A stretch of DNA of 5,360 nt from CAIXZV01 sp037446495 (GTDB taxonomy: Bacteria; Chloroflexota; Limnocylindria; Limnocylindrales; CSP1-4): contig JBBIIL010000141.1 of the NCBI GenBank assembly GCA_037446495.1, positions 1 through 5,360 on the forward strand. Reading direction: 5' to 3'. Position numbers and translations under genes: made by a program. The notes under the pieces were generated by a model. The model did not search any database. It was not told where the DNA came from and worked only from the letters and a program-made list of their open reading frames with translations. How positions within the stretch are numbered: position 1 is the stretch's first letter; each line of letters opens with the position of its first letter. Positions 1-5,334 of this stretch are shown one piece after another.

Positions 1-207
1 ATCCCGCTCCCCGAGCTGGAGGCGCGCCTCGCCGAGCTGCCCGAGCACGTCGAGATCGTCGCCTACTGCCGCGGCCCCTACTGCGCGATGAGCCCGGAGG
101 CTGTCGCGATGCTCGAGCGTGCCGGCCGGCGCGCGCGCCGCCTCGAGGACGGCTACCCCGAGTGGCGGCTGGCCGGGCTGCCGGTCGAGGCCGGGAGCGG
201 GCGGTGA
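1..207 (+). CDS. Rhodanese-like domain protein, C-terminal part (5' end outside window); probably an ArsR-rhodanese fusion
   Basis: This is an open frame from the window edge to TGA at 205-207, giving 68 residues. The active-site loop C-R-G-P-Y-C lies at residues 23-28, with the likely persulfide-forming Cys at codon 67-69. It is followed by S-P-E-A-V and the typical rhodanese ending L-E-D-G-Y-P-E-W-R-x-A-G-L-P-V. Rhodaneses carry sulfane sulfur as a Cys persulfide in the cytoplasm. The CRGPYC loop and this ending are, from family knowledge, typical of proteins with an N-terminal ArsR/SmtB winged helix and a C-terminal rhodanese domain. The HTH part would lie upstream and is not visible, so the fusion is inference, and a stand-alone rhodanese is possible. 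The stop overlaps the start of the desulfurase gene by 4 nt (GTGA), implying translational coupling. Rhodanese identity is secure; the ArsR part is not shown. Confidence 0.85.
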   Translation: MPLPELEARLAELPEHVEIVAYCRGPYCAMSPEAVAMLERAGRRARRLEDGYPEWRLAGLPVEAGSGR

Positions 208-1312
208 GCCCGATCTACCTCGACTACAACGCGAGCACCCCGATCGACCCGCGCGTCGCGGAGGTCATGCGCCGGCTGCTCGACGGCCCGTACGCCAACC
301 CGTCCGCGCTGCACGCGGGCGGCCGCGAGGCCCGCGCCGCCGTCGACCGCGCCCGCGGCCAGGTGGCGGCGCTCCTCGGCGCCTCGCCCGACGAGGTCGT
401 GTTCACGTCGGGCGGCAGCGAGGCCGACAACGCGGCGCTCCTCGGCGCGTGGTTCGCCCGGCCCGACGGCACCGACCACCNNNNNNNNNNNNNNNNNNNN
501 NNNNNNNNNNNNNNNNNNNNNNNNNNNNNNNNNNNNNNNNNNNNNNNNNNNNNNNNNNNNNNNNNNNNNNNNNNNNNNNNNNNNNNNNNNNNNNNNNNNN
601 NNNNNNNNNNNNNNNNNNCCTGGTCTCGGTCATGCACGCGAACAACGAGGTCGGCACGCTCGAGCCCATCGCCGAAATCGCGGCGGCCACCCGGGAGGCG
701 GGCGTCCTCCTCCACACCGACGCCGCCCAGAGCGTCGGCAAGGTCCCGGCCCGCGTGGACGACCTCGGGGTCGACCTGCTCTCGATCGCGGGGCACAAGC
801 TCTACGCGCCCAAGGGCATCGGCGCGCTGTACATCCGCCGCGGCGTGCGCCTCGAGCCCCTCGTCCACGGCGCCGGGCACGAGTCCGGCCGCCGGGCCGG
901 CACCGAGAGCGCGCTCCTGGACGCCGCCCTCGGCGAGGCGTGCGCGATCGCCGCGGGCCTCGCGCCGATGGGGCGGGCGCAGGCGCTGCGCGACCGGCTG
1001 TGGGACGGCCTGCGCGCGCGGTTCGGCGACGGGGTCGTGCTCAACGGCCACCCCACCGAGCGCCTCCCGAACACGCTCAACGTGTCCTTCGTCGGCCGGC
1101 CCGGAGCCGACGTCCTCGCCGGGCTCGGCGACGTCGCGGCCTCCACAGGCTCGGCCTGCCATGCGGGCTCGGTGGAGCTGTCGCCCGTGCTCACGGCGAT
1201 GGGCGTCGAGCCGCGGGTCGGCATGGGCGCGGTGCGCCTCAGCCTCGGCAGGACCACGACACGCGAGGAGATCGACGCGGTGCTCGCCAGCTTCGCCGCA
1301 CTCGCGCCCTGA
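204..1312 (+). CDS. Cysteine desulfurase (IscS/NifS-like class V aminotransferase; selenocysteine-lyase-like features), interrupted by assembly gap
   Basis: This PLP enzyme would remove S (or Se) from cysteine (or selenocysteine), giving alanine and an enzyme persulfide. GTG at 204 is chosen because GGGAG (193-197) lies 6 nt upstream and the protein then begins V-S-P-I-Y-L-D-Y-N-A-S-T-P, the usual family N-terminus. The 92 residues before the gap include the cofactor-binding T-S-G-G-S-E-A-D-N. The 230 residues after it include H-A-N-N-E-V-G-T, H-T-D-A-A-Q-S-V-G-K (Asp and Gln contact the PLP ring), G-H-K-L-Y-A-P-K-G (Schiff-base Lys at 797-799), R-R-A-G-T-E, and the loop S-T-G-S-A-C-H-A-G (catalytic Cys at 1157-1159). 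The gap removes about 46-51 residues, including the expected E-H-x-A-V PLP-stacking His. The frame differs on the two sides, so the N length is not exact. Full length would be about 370 aa. The A-C-H loop resembles animal selenocysteine lyase, so the substrate is open. It lies in an operon with the rhodanese. Confidence 0.92.
481..618. other. Assembly gap of 138 N inside the desulfurase gene
   Basis: There are 138 consecutive N. Codons before it start at positions divisible by 3, whereas those after it start at positions with remainder 2. Both sides read as good desulfurase. If the gene is intact, the true gap must be 3n+1 bases (for example 139 or 151), so the N count is an estimate. From family alignment memory, about 50 residues normally separate the flanking motifs, so the missing piece is close in size to the gap and no extra gene is hidden here. 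Confidence 0.97.
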
Positions 1313-1319
1313 GGGCACG

Positions 1320-1525
1320 GCCCAAACGGCCGAACGCCGATCCGGCCGGCGGTCGGCGCAGCAGCCCGAGCAGGCAGCGGATCAGGGTGCTCTTGCCCGC
1401 GCCGTTGGGTTCGAGGAGCCGAACACCTCGCGGCGCTGGACCTCGAGGTCGATGCCGTTGACGGCCTCGACCCGGCCGTAGTGCCTGACGAGGCCATCGA
1501 TGCAGACGACCGGCCCCAGGGCCAT
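1320..1525 (-). pseudogene. ABC transporter ATP-binding protein, N-terminal remnant with two frameshifts
   Basis: The frame from ATG (1523-1525) reads M-A-L-G-P-V-V-C-I-D-G-L-V-R-H-Y-G-R-V-E-A-V-N-G-I-D-L-E-V, a typical ABC-type ATPase start with the A-loop aromatic (H-Y-G). After E-V-F-G (to 1418) the frame breaks. One added C near 1416-1418 restores L-L-E-P-N-G-A-G-K-S-T (Walker A, 1412-1386) followed by L-I-R-C-L-L-G-L-L-R. A second missing base near 1354-1357 would restore P-T-A-G-R-I-G-V. Homology then stops at about 1320, right beside the end of the convergent desulfurase gene. The Q-loop, signature, Walker B and H-loop are all absent, so only about 65 of more than 220 residues remain. 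The first Walker A glycine is Glu. It cannot encode a working ATPase as sequenced. The alternative to gene decay is an assembly join or homopolymer miscalls. The subfamily (drug or ABC-2 type export) is not determinable. Confidence 0.8.
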
Positions 1526-1533
1526 AGGCCCGG

Positions 1534-3354
1534 TTATCGTGGGGACGCCCGCCTTGATCGTCGGTCGCCCGGGCCGTAGCCCGCCTCGTCCCGGTAGGTG
1601 CGAAGCTCCTGGACCGTCGCGGCGACAGCGGGGGCGGCGGATGCTGTCGTGGTCGCCTGCGCGGCCGGCGCCGCCGAGGCGGCGGCATGCGGAGCGGCGG
1701 GGGCCGGCGCGGAGGCAGGCTTCGGGACGACCGTGATCTGCGCCGCGTACATCCCCATCGCGCAGGTGTAGCGGAGGACCCCCGCGTTGAGCGCCGGCAG
1801 CTTGAAGGTGTTGGGGCCCTTGTCGAGGCGCGCCCGGATGTCGACGTCCGGCGCGAAGATCGACGCCGCGCACGTGGCCGTGCTAGACGACACGACCGTC
1901 CACTCGACCGGGTACCCGGCGTAGATCGTGACGTTCGACGGGCTGTAGCCGCCCGCGTCCTGGCGGGTCGTGATCCGCTCGACGCCGTCGGCGCCGACGA
2001 TCGACGGGTCGACGTTGCCTGTCGCCGCGTCGGCCGTGCCGACAAGCGACGGGAGGGTGAACCCCGAGAGCCGCAGCCCGGCGCTCCCGTTGAGCACCGC
2101 GAAGCCGATGACGAGGACGCCGACGAGGCGCAGCAGCGTCGGCTTGGCCCGCGACGGGACGACCAGCGGCAGGCCCGCGAGGCCGAGCAGGCCGGGCGCG
2201 GTGCCGATGGCGAACGTGCCCAGCAGCGCCGCCGCGTAGACGGGCGAGCCGGTCGAGAGGGCGAAGATCTGGATGGCCTGCGTGAAGCCGCAGGGCAGGA
2301 AGAATGTGAAGGCCCCGAGGACGGCGGCGCGCGTGTCGGAGTAGGCGGCGGGGCCGCCCTCGTTCGCGAGCCCGAGGCGCCGGCCGAGGCCCATCGGCAG
2401 CGTCGGCGACCACCCGGCGAGGCGCGGCGACAGCCCGGTGAGCCTCGTGCCGAGGAGCAGCATCACCACCGCCACGCCGATCATCAGGGCCGCGGTGAGC
2501 TGCGAAGGCATAGCGATCGACGCGCCGAGCGCGCCGAGCACGGCGCCGAGGAGCGTGTACCCGAGGATGCGGCCGCCGACCAGCACCACCGCGGGGCGCA
2601 TTTGCGCGGCGCGCCCGGCGCCGGCCGGGCGCGCCGCCTGGTACGCGGCCGACATGCCGAGCACGAGGCCGCCGACGAGGGCCATGCAGGTGGAGACGCC
2701 GGCAGCGAGCCCGAGGAGGAGGGCCACGACGACGCCGCCCTTGCTGATGTCGCCGACGGCGCCCGCGAGGTCGCCCACGCCCGACAGCCCCGCCGCGACG
2801 GCGAGGCCGAGCAGGACGACCACCCCGAAGGCGGCCGTGCCCCAGATCACCGGGTCGCGAACGAGCCACGGCGTCCGGCCGACCTCGTAGCCGGCCTTGT
2901 CGATCGCCTTCTCGATGGACGCCGCCGGAACCGGCGCCGAGCACTCGACCGTCACCTCGCCCTTGACCGCGGACGCGCTCACGCGCAGCACGTTGGGCAG
3001 GCGGCTGACGAACTTGTCGATGCGGACCTCGCAGGACCGGCAGGTCATGCCCATCACCGGGAAAGTCATCGAGATCGCGCCCGCGCTCGTCACGCTGGAC
3101 TTCGGCTCGGCGGGGGCAGCGCGGAGGCCCATGCGAACCTCGCGCATCTCGACAGCGCGCCGGTGGAGCGCCTCGGCCTCGTCGAGCTCGGGCTCGGGCC
3201 AGGGCGACGCGGGCTGCGGCTGGGCCGCCCGCGAGTCCATGCGCGCCTGGCGGCGCTGCTCGGGGGGGCGGTCGATCTCGGCGGCGGGGCCACCGGTGCG
3301 TTCGGGCGCGGTGCTCTGGGCGGCGGCGCGGGCCCGGCTACTGCGGCGGGACAT
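1534..3354 (-). CDS. HMA domain - TauE/DsbD-like membrane domain - cupredoxin fusion, putative copper transport/handling protein (3' end probably frameshifted)
   Basis: From ATG at 3354 the product is 606 aa. Residues 1-95 are charged and Pro-rich, probably disordered. Residues about 96-165 form a heavy-metal-associated domain with M-x-C-R-S-C (Cys 105 and 108) that binds Cu(I) in the cytoplasm. About seven hydrophobic helices follow (near 170-192, 206-234, 255-281, 286-305, 343-368, 371-399, 407-431), with V-S-T-C-M-A-L-V-G-G and F-L-P-C-G-F-T-Q (Cys 355) motifs of the DsbD_2/sulfite-exporter TauE-like family. Residues about 455-543 are a cupredoxin with likely Cu ligands Cys 495 and Y-T-C-A-M-G-M (Cys 531, Met 533/535). 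An odd helix number puts it outside the cell. An Ala/Pro linker and a broken second cupredoxin end the protein, and the last ten residues are out of frame. Start 3354 has GAGGAG (3365-3370) 10 nt upstream, but ATG at 3435 remains possible. Inferred role: moving or buffering copper across the membrane. The true substrate is unproven. Confidence 0.82.
   Translation of the reverse strand: MSRRSSRARAAAQSTAPERTGGPAAEIDRPPEQRRQARMDSRAAQPQPASPWPEPELDEAEALHRRAVEMREVRMGLRAAPAEPKSSVTSAGAISMTFPVMGMTCRSCEVRIDKFVSRLPNVLRVSASAVKGEVTVECSAPVPAASIEKAIDKAGYEVGRTPWLVRDPVIWGTAAFGVVVLLGLAVAAGLSGVGDLAGAVGDISKGGVVVALLLGLAAGVSTCMALVGGLVLGMSAAYQAARPAGAGRAAQMRPAVVLVGGRILGYTLLGAVLGALGASIAMPSQLTAALMIGVAVVMLLLGTRLTGLSPRLAGWSPTLPMGLGRRLGLANEGGPAAYSDTRAAVLGAFTFFLPCGFTQAIQIFALSTGSPVYAAALLGTFAIGTAPGLLGLAGLPLVVPSRAKPTLLRLVGVLVIGFAVLNGSAGLRLSGFTLPSLVGTADAATGNVDPSIVGADGVERITTRQDAGGYSPSNVTIYAGYPVEWTVVSSSTATCAASIFAPDVDIRARLDKGPNTFKLPALNAGVLRYTCAMGMYAAQITVVPKPASAPAPAAPHAAASAAPAAQATTTASAAPAVAATVQELRTYRDEAGYGPGDRRSRRASPR
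1541..1614 (-). pseudogene. Truncated second cupredoxin domain at the tail of the copper membrane protein
   Basis: After an Ala/Pro-rich linker the upstream protein begins a second unit, V-Q-E-L-R-T-Y-R-D-E-A-G-Y-G-P-G. It matches the start of its first cupredoxin, V-E-R-I-T-T-R-Q-D-A-G-G-Y-S-P-S. The match continues only in the next frame as R-P-T-I-K-A-G-V-P-T (compare N-V-T-I-Y-A-G-Y-P-V), with equal spacing if one G is restored near 1567-1570. After G-V-P-T the similarity ends, and the same frame runs into the ABC ATPase start. The Cys and Met copper ligands of this second domain are therefore missing. Confidence 0.65.
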
Positions 3355-3537
3355 CAGGACCTGGCTCCTCGTGGTCGGACGCCCGGCTCGCCGGGCGATG
3401 AGCCAAGGGTGTCCGAGCGCCCGCCCGAAGGCCATGGAGGCACGGCTAAGGCTTCGTCAAGAAGTGGTCAAGGCCGCATGATCGCGATGAGGGAGAGGAT
3501 CAGGGCGTGCCCCGCAGTGCCGCGACCCCGCCGTGGA
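3355..3537. other. Intergenic region between permease stop and copper-protein start
   Basis: No supported gene lies in these 183 bases. On the minus strand they hold a TTGAC direct repeat (3456-3472) and the GAGGAG ribosome-binding site (3365-3370) of the copper protein. I see no convincing terminator hairpin after the permease stop, so read-through from the permease into the copper gene is possible. Confidence 0.6.
3456..3472 (-). promoter_or_regulatory. Direct repeat CTTGAC-N5-CTTGAC, candidate promoter/operator of the copper protein gene
   Basis: Read on the minus strand, CTTGAC occurs twice, 11 bp start to start. TTGACC (3471-3466) could be a -35 element, with a weak TAGCCG (3448-3443) 17 bp further. 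This would put the transcript start next to the ATG at 3435, giving a leaderless message from that start. From the preferred ATG at 3354 the leader would be about 80 nt. An 11-bp direct repeat is also a common shape for response-regulator sites. Function is inferred from position only. Confidence 0.35.
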
Positions 3538-4617
3538 TCAGGCCGCCTCGGCCCCGGTCCCCGCGCCCTTGCCGCCAGCCGACGGAAGGAGCTCGTCGTA
3601 GCCCTTCCAGCGGTAGACGAGGGTGGAGATGATCCAGCTCGCGAGGAACACCACGATGATGCCGATGCCGATGAGGCCAAAGTCGAGCCCGGTGACGAGG
3701 TCCCAGATGCCGCCCGTCAGCCCGAACTGGTGGGCGACGATGCTGAGGACCTCGATCCCGCCGATGACGAACGCGATGATCACCGACACGAGCGTGATGT
3801 TGAGGTTGTAGTACAGCTTGCGGATGGGCTTGACGTAGGCCCAGCCGTACGCGCCCAGCATGAGGATCCCGTCGGTCGAGTCGATCGTGCACATCCCGGC
3901 CGCGAACAGCGCAGGCAGGATCAGGATGTAGCCCACCGGCACGCCGCCCGCGCCCGACGTCGCCGCGAGGCCGAGCAGGGCCACCTCCGACGCGGTGTCG
4001 AACCCGAGGCCGAACAGGAACCCGAGCGGGTACATGTGCCAGCTCTTGCGGATCAGCCGGAGCGCGGGCCGCAGGACCCGGGCGAGCAGGCCGCGGTTGT
4101 TGAGGAAGTCCTCGAGGCTCTCCTCGCTGTACTCGCCGCCGTCGCGCACCTCGCGGAACATCCGCCAGATGTCGAGCAGGACGACCAGGTTGATGATCCC
4201 GATGACGAGCAGGAACAGCGCCGACACGCTCGTCCCGATGAGCCCGCCGATCTGCTGGGCCGCGGGGATGTCGCTGACGATCCCGGCCGACACCGCGACC
4301 AGCACCGACAGCGCTACGACGATCGTGGAGTGGCCAAGTGAGAAGAACATGCCGACCGCCACGGGCCGCTGCCCGTCCTGCATCAGCCTGCGCGTAGAGT
4401 TGTCGATCGCGGCGATGTGGTCCGCGTCCACCGCGTGCCGGAGCCCGAACGTGTAGGCGAGGAACGAGGTGGGCAGGATGATCGGGTACGCCACCGACGC
4501 GGTGAGCGCCAGCGCCCACGCAAGGGCGTTGAACGCGATGAGGAACGCGTAGACGGCAATCACCCTCCTGCGCAGGCCGGGGGACGAGGCGAGCAAGCGG
4601 CGGAGGGCGGTCAGCAT
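3538..4617 (-). CDS. NiCoT-family nickel/cobalt permease (HoxN/NixA/NicT type)
   Basis: This is a complete 359-aa integral membrane permease, a usual length for the family, which takes up Ni2+ and/or Co2+ in a secondary, single-polypeptide manner. Family signatures are all present in order: R-H-A-V-D-A-D-H (HX4DH metal motif of helix 2, His61, Asp66, His67), L-G-H-S (94-97), L-G-F-D-T-A-S-E (204-211) and G-M-C-T-I-D-S-T-D-G (241-250). Roughly eight hydrophobic segments are visible, with a hydrophilic loop at about 153-190 between halves. The imported metal would serve Ni enzymes such as hydrogenase, urease or CODH, or cobalamin synthesis. None is in the window. Start ATG 4617 is preceded by AGGGAG (4624-4629) 6 nt upstream. 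The frame stays open far upstream, but that extension is the antisense of the neighbouring regulator. It is divergent from a Fur-family gene and probably repressed by it. Ni versus Co preference cannot be read from sequence. Confidence 0.95.
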   Translation of the reverse strand: MLTALRRLLASSPGLRRRVIAVYAFLIAFNALAWALALTASVAYPIILPTSFLAYTFGLRHAVDADHIAAIDNSTRRLMQDGQRPVAVGMFFSLGHSTIVVALSVLVAVSAGIVSDIPAAQQIGGLIGTSVSALFLLVIGIINLVVLLDIWRMFREVRDGGEYSEESLEDFLNNRGLLARVLRPALRLIRKSWHMYPLGFLFGLGFDTASEVALLGLAATSGAGGVPVGYILILPALFAAGMCTIDSTDGILMLGAYGWAYVKPIRKLYYNLNITLVSVIIAFVIGGIEVLSIVAHQFGLTGGIWDLVTGLDFGLIGIGIIVVFLASWIISTLVYRWKGYDELLPSAGGKGAGTGAEAA

Positions 4618-4623
4618 GGCGGG

Positions 4624-4629
4624 CTCCCT
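4624..4629 (-). promoter_or_regulatory. Ribosome-binding site of the NiCoT permease
   Basis: AGGGAG on the minus strand lies 6 nt before the ATG at 4617. This decides the start, since the open frame itself runs on upstream through the divergent regulator. Confidence 0.75.
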
Positions 4630-4660
4630 GGGGACGAGGGTGCGGCGGCTCGGCCCGCGC

Positions 4661-4689
4661 ATCCTAACGCAACGCGGCGCAACTGTCCT
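4661..4689 (-). promoter_or_regulatory. Candidate sigma70-type promoter of the NiCoT permease
   Basis: On the minus strand, AGGACA (4689-4684; four of six match TTGACA) is followed by exactly 17 bp and TAGGAT (4666-4661; four of six match TATAAT). The predicted transcript start is near 4654, giving a leader of about 37 nt that contains the AGGGAG ribosome-binding site. The spacer holds the TTGCG direct repeat described separately. Confidence 0.55.
4668..4683. promoter_or_regulatory. Candidate Nur/Fur-family operator: TTGCG-N5-TTGCG direct repeat
   Basis: On the minus strand the spacer of the permease promoter contains TTGCG twice, 10 bp apart start to start (plus strand CGCAAC at 4668-4673 and 4678-4683). 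A third copy, on the plus strand, is at 4700-4704. The Nur box described for Streptomyces is, from memory, a TTGC-containing direct or inverted repeat with an N5 spacer, so this arrangement fits a nickel-responsive Fur-family site. A repressor bound here would sit between -35 and -10. Binding is inferred, not shown. Confidence 0.5.
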
Positions 4690-4699
4690 CCGTGGCCGC

Positions 4700-4726
4700 T
4701 TGCGTCGCCCGGCGGCGGTGTACGAT
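4700..4726 (+). promoter_or_regulatory. Candidate promoter of the Fur-family regulator (leaderless start)
   Basis: TACGAT (4721-4726) is a fair -10 element (TAnnnT). TTGCGT (4700-4705) could be the -35, though the spacer is only 15 bp. A start 7 nt past the -10 falls at about 4733-4736, at the ATG itself, and no Shine-Dalgarno sequence is present before that ATG. Together these suggest a leaderless transcript, common in actinobacteria. Confidence 0.45.
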
Positions 4727-4735
4727 CCGGGCGCC

Positions 4736-5188
4736 ATGAGCCGTCCCGACCCCGCCGACATCGTCCGGTCCGTCGACGCCGCGCGCGACGCCCTCCGCGG
4801 CCGCGGCATGCGGTGGACCCCGCAGCGCCGCGTGCTCGTCGAGGTCGTCCTCGCGTCCGAGGGGCACGTAACGGGCGCCGCGCTCGTGGAGCGGTGCCGT
4901 GCGGTCGACCCGGACACGACGCCGTCCACCGTGTACCGGACGCTCGACGTGCTTGAGGAGCTGGGCCTCGTCCGGCACTCGCACGGCCTCGACGGGGTCG
5001 AGGAGTACCACGCGCTCCCGGCGTCGGAGCACGGCCACCTGCGCTGCGAGGCCTGCGGCGGCTCCTGGGATATCGGCGCCGCGGAGGCGGAGGCCCTGAC
5101 GCGAGCGCTGGCCGCGTCGCGCCGGTTCTCCGTGGACCTTTCGCACCTCACGATCGTGGGGCGGTGCCGGGGCTGCCCGCCCGCGTGA
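4736..5188 (+). CDS. Fur-family metalloregulator, probably nickel-responsive (Nur-like)
   Basis: This is a complete 150-aa cytoplasmic DNA-binding repressor of usual Fur length. An N-terminal winged helix (about residues 14-90) contains R-W-T-P-Q-R and the recognition-helix signature T-P-S-T-V-Y-R-T-L-D-V-L-E-E-L-G-L-V. The dimerisation/metal half has E-Y-H-A-L (His92), E-H-G-H-L-R-C-E-A-C (His99, His101, Cys104, Cys107), S-H-L (His137) and a C-terminal C-R-G-C (Cys144, Cys147). The two CxxC pairs form the structural zinc site. The histidines, plus His44, His81 and His83, are candidates for sensing metal. ATG 4736 is chosen because the conserved domain starts soon after and a -10 element lies just upstream. 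Divergence from a NiCoT permease argues for a nickel (or cobalt) sensor, Nur, rather than Fur or Zur. Sequence alone does not settle the metal. It probably represses the permease and perhaps itself through the TTGCG repeats. Family assignment is secure; nickel specificity is inference. Confidence 0.93.
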   Translation: MSRPDPADIVRSVDAARDALRGRGMRWTPQRRVLVEVVLASEGHVTGAALVERCRAVDPDTTPSTVYRTLDVLEELGLVRHSHGLDGVEEYHALPASEHGHLRCEACGGSWDIGAAEAEALTRALAASRRFSVDLSHLTIVGRCRGCPPA

Positions 5189-5264
5189 CGCCGCGTCAGG
5201 CCGCCGCCGAACAGTGGCCCAAGAGCCGCTCCAGCCCACACCGGGCGCCTCACCAATGACAAGA

Positions 5265-5289
5265 CCCCCGCGGATGTGATCCGCGGGGG
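5265..5289. terminator. Strong stem-loop, probable transcription terminator (11-bp stem, 3-nt loop)
   Basis: CCCCCGCGGAT (5265-5275) pairs perfectly with ATCCGCGGGGG (5279-5289) around loop GTG. It lies 76 bp after the regulator stop. The plus-strand flank lacks a T tract, while on the minus strand the stem is followed by TCTTGTCATT. It may therefore serve a minus-strand gene lying beyond 5360 as well as the regulator. Confidence 0.65.
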
Positions 5290-5300
5290 CCGGAAGATTG

Positions 5301-5334
5301 GCTGTGGCGCGAGGCGGAGCCCGAGCGCCACAGC
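5301..5334. other. Second perfect stem-loop next to the terminator (10-bp stem)
   Basis: GCTGTGGCGC (5301-5310) pairs perfectly with GCGCCACAGC (5325-5334). The 14-nt loop contains a further GGC/GCC mini-stem. It starts 11 bp after the previous hairpin. It could be a structured RNA end, a palindromic repeat unit or an operator. No gene of known type explains it. Confidence 0.55.

Noticed and set aside
3481..3488. ATCGCGAT palindrome
   Set aside because: Eight bases only, with no extended symmetry in the flanks. Expected by chance in GC-rich sequence.
1687..4341. An 884-codon uninterrupted plus-strand frame
   Set aside because: It is antisense to the copper protein and nickel permease. Its translation is R/A/G/E/D-rich with no recognisable domain, as expected opposite GC-rich genes. 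The minus-strand frames carry all the family motifs.
5186..5198. TGACG-CCG-CGTCA mini-hairpin overlapping the regulator stop
   Set aside because: A 5-bp stem is too short to call a terminator, and a much stronger stem-loop lies 70 bp downstream.
4664..5239. Minus-strand open frame of about 190 codons opposite the regulator
   Set aside because: It is the shadow of the well-supported Fur-family gene. Its composition is Arg/Ala-rich and there are no motifs.
4618..5331. Upstream extension of the permease frame, adding 238 residues
   Set aside because: It runs antisense through the Fur-family gene, contains no membrane or known domain, and the ATG at 4617 has a good ribosome-binding site and the normal family length.
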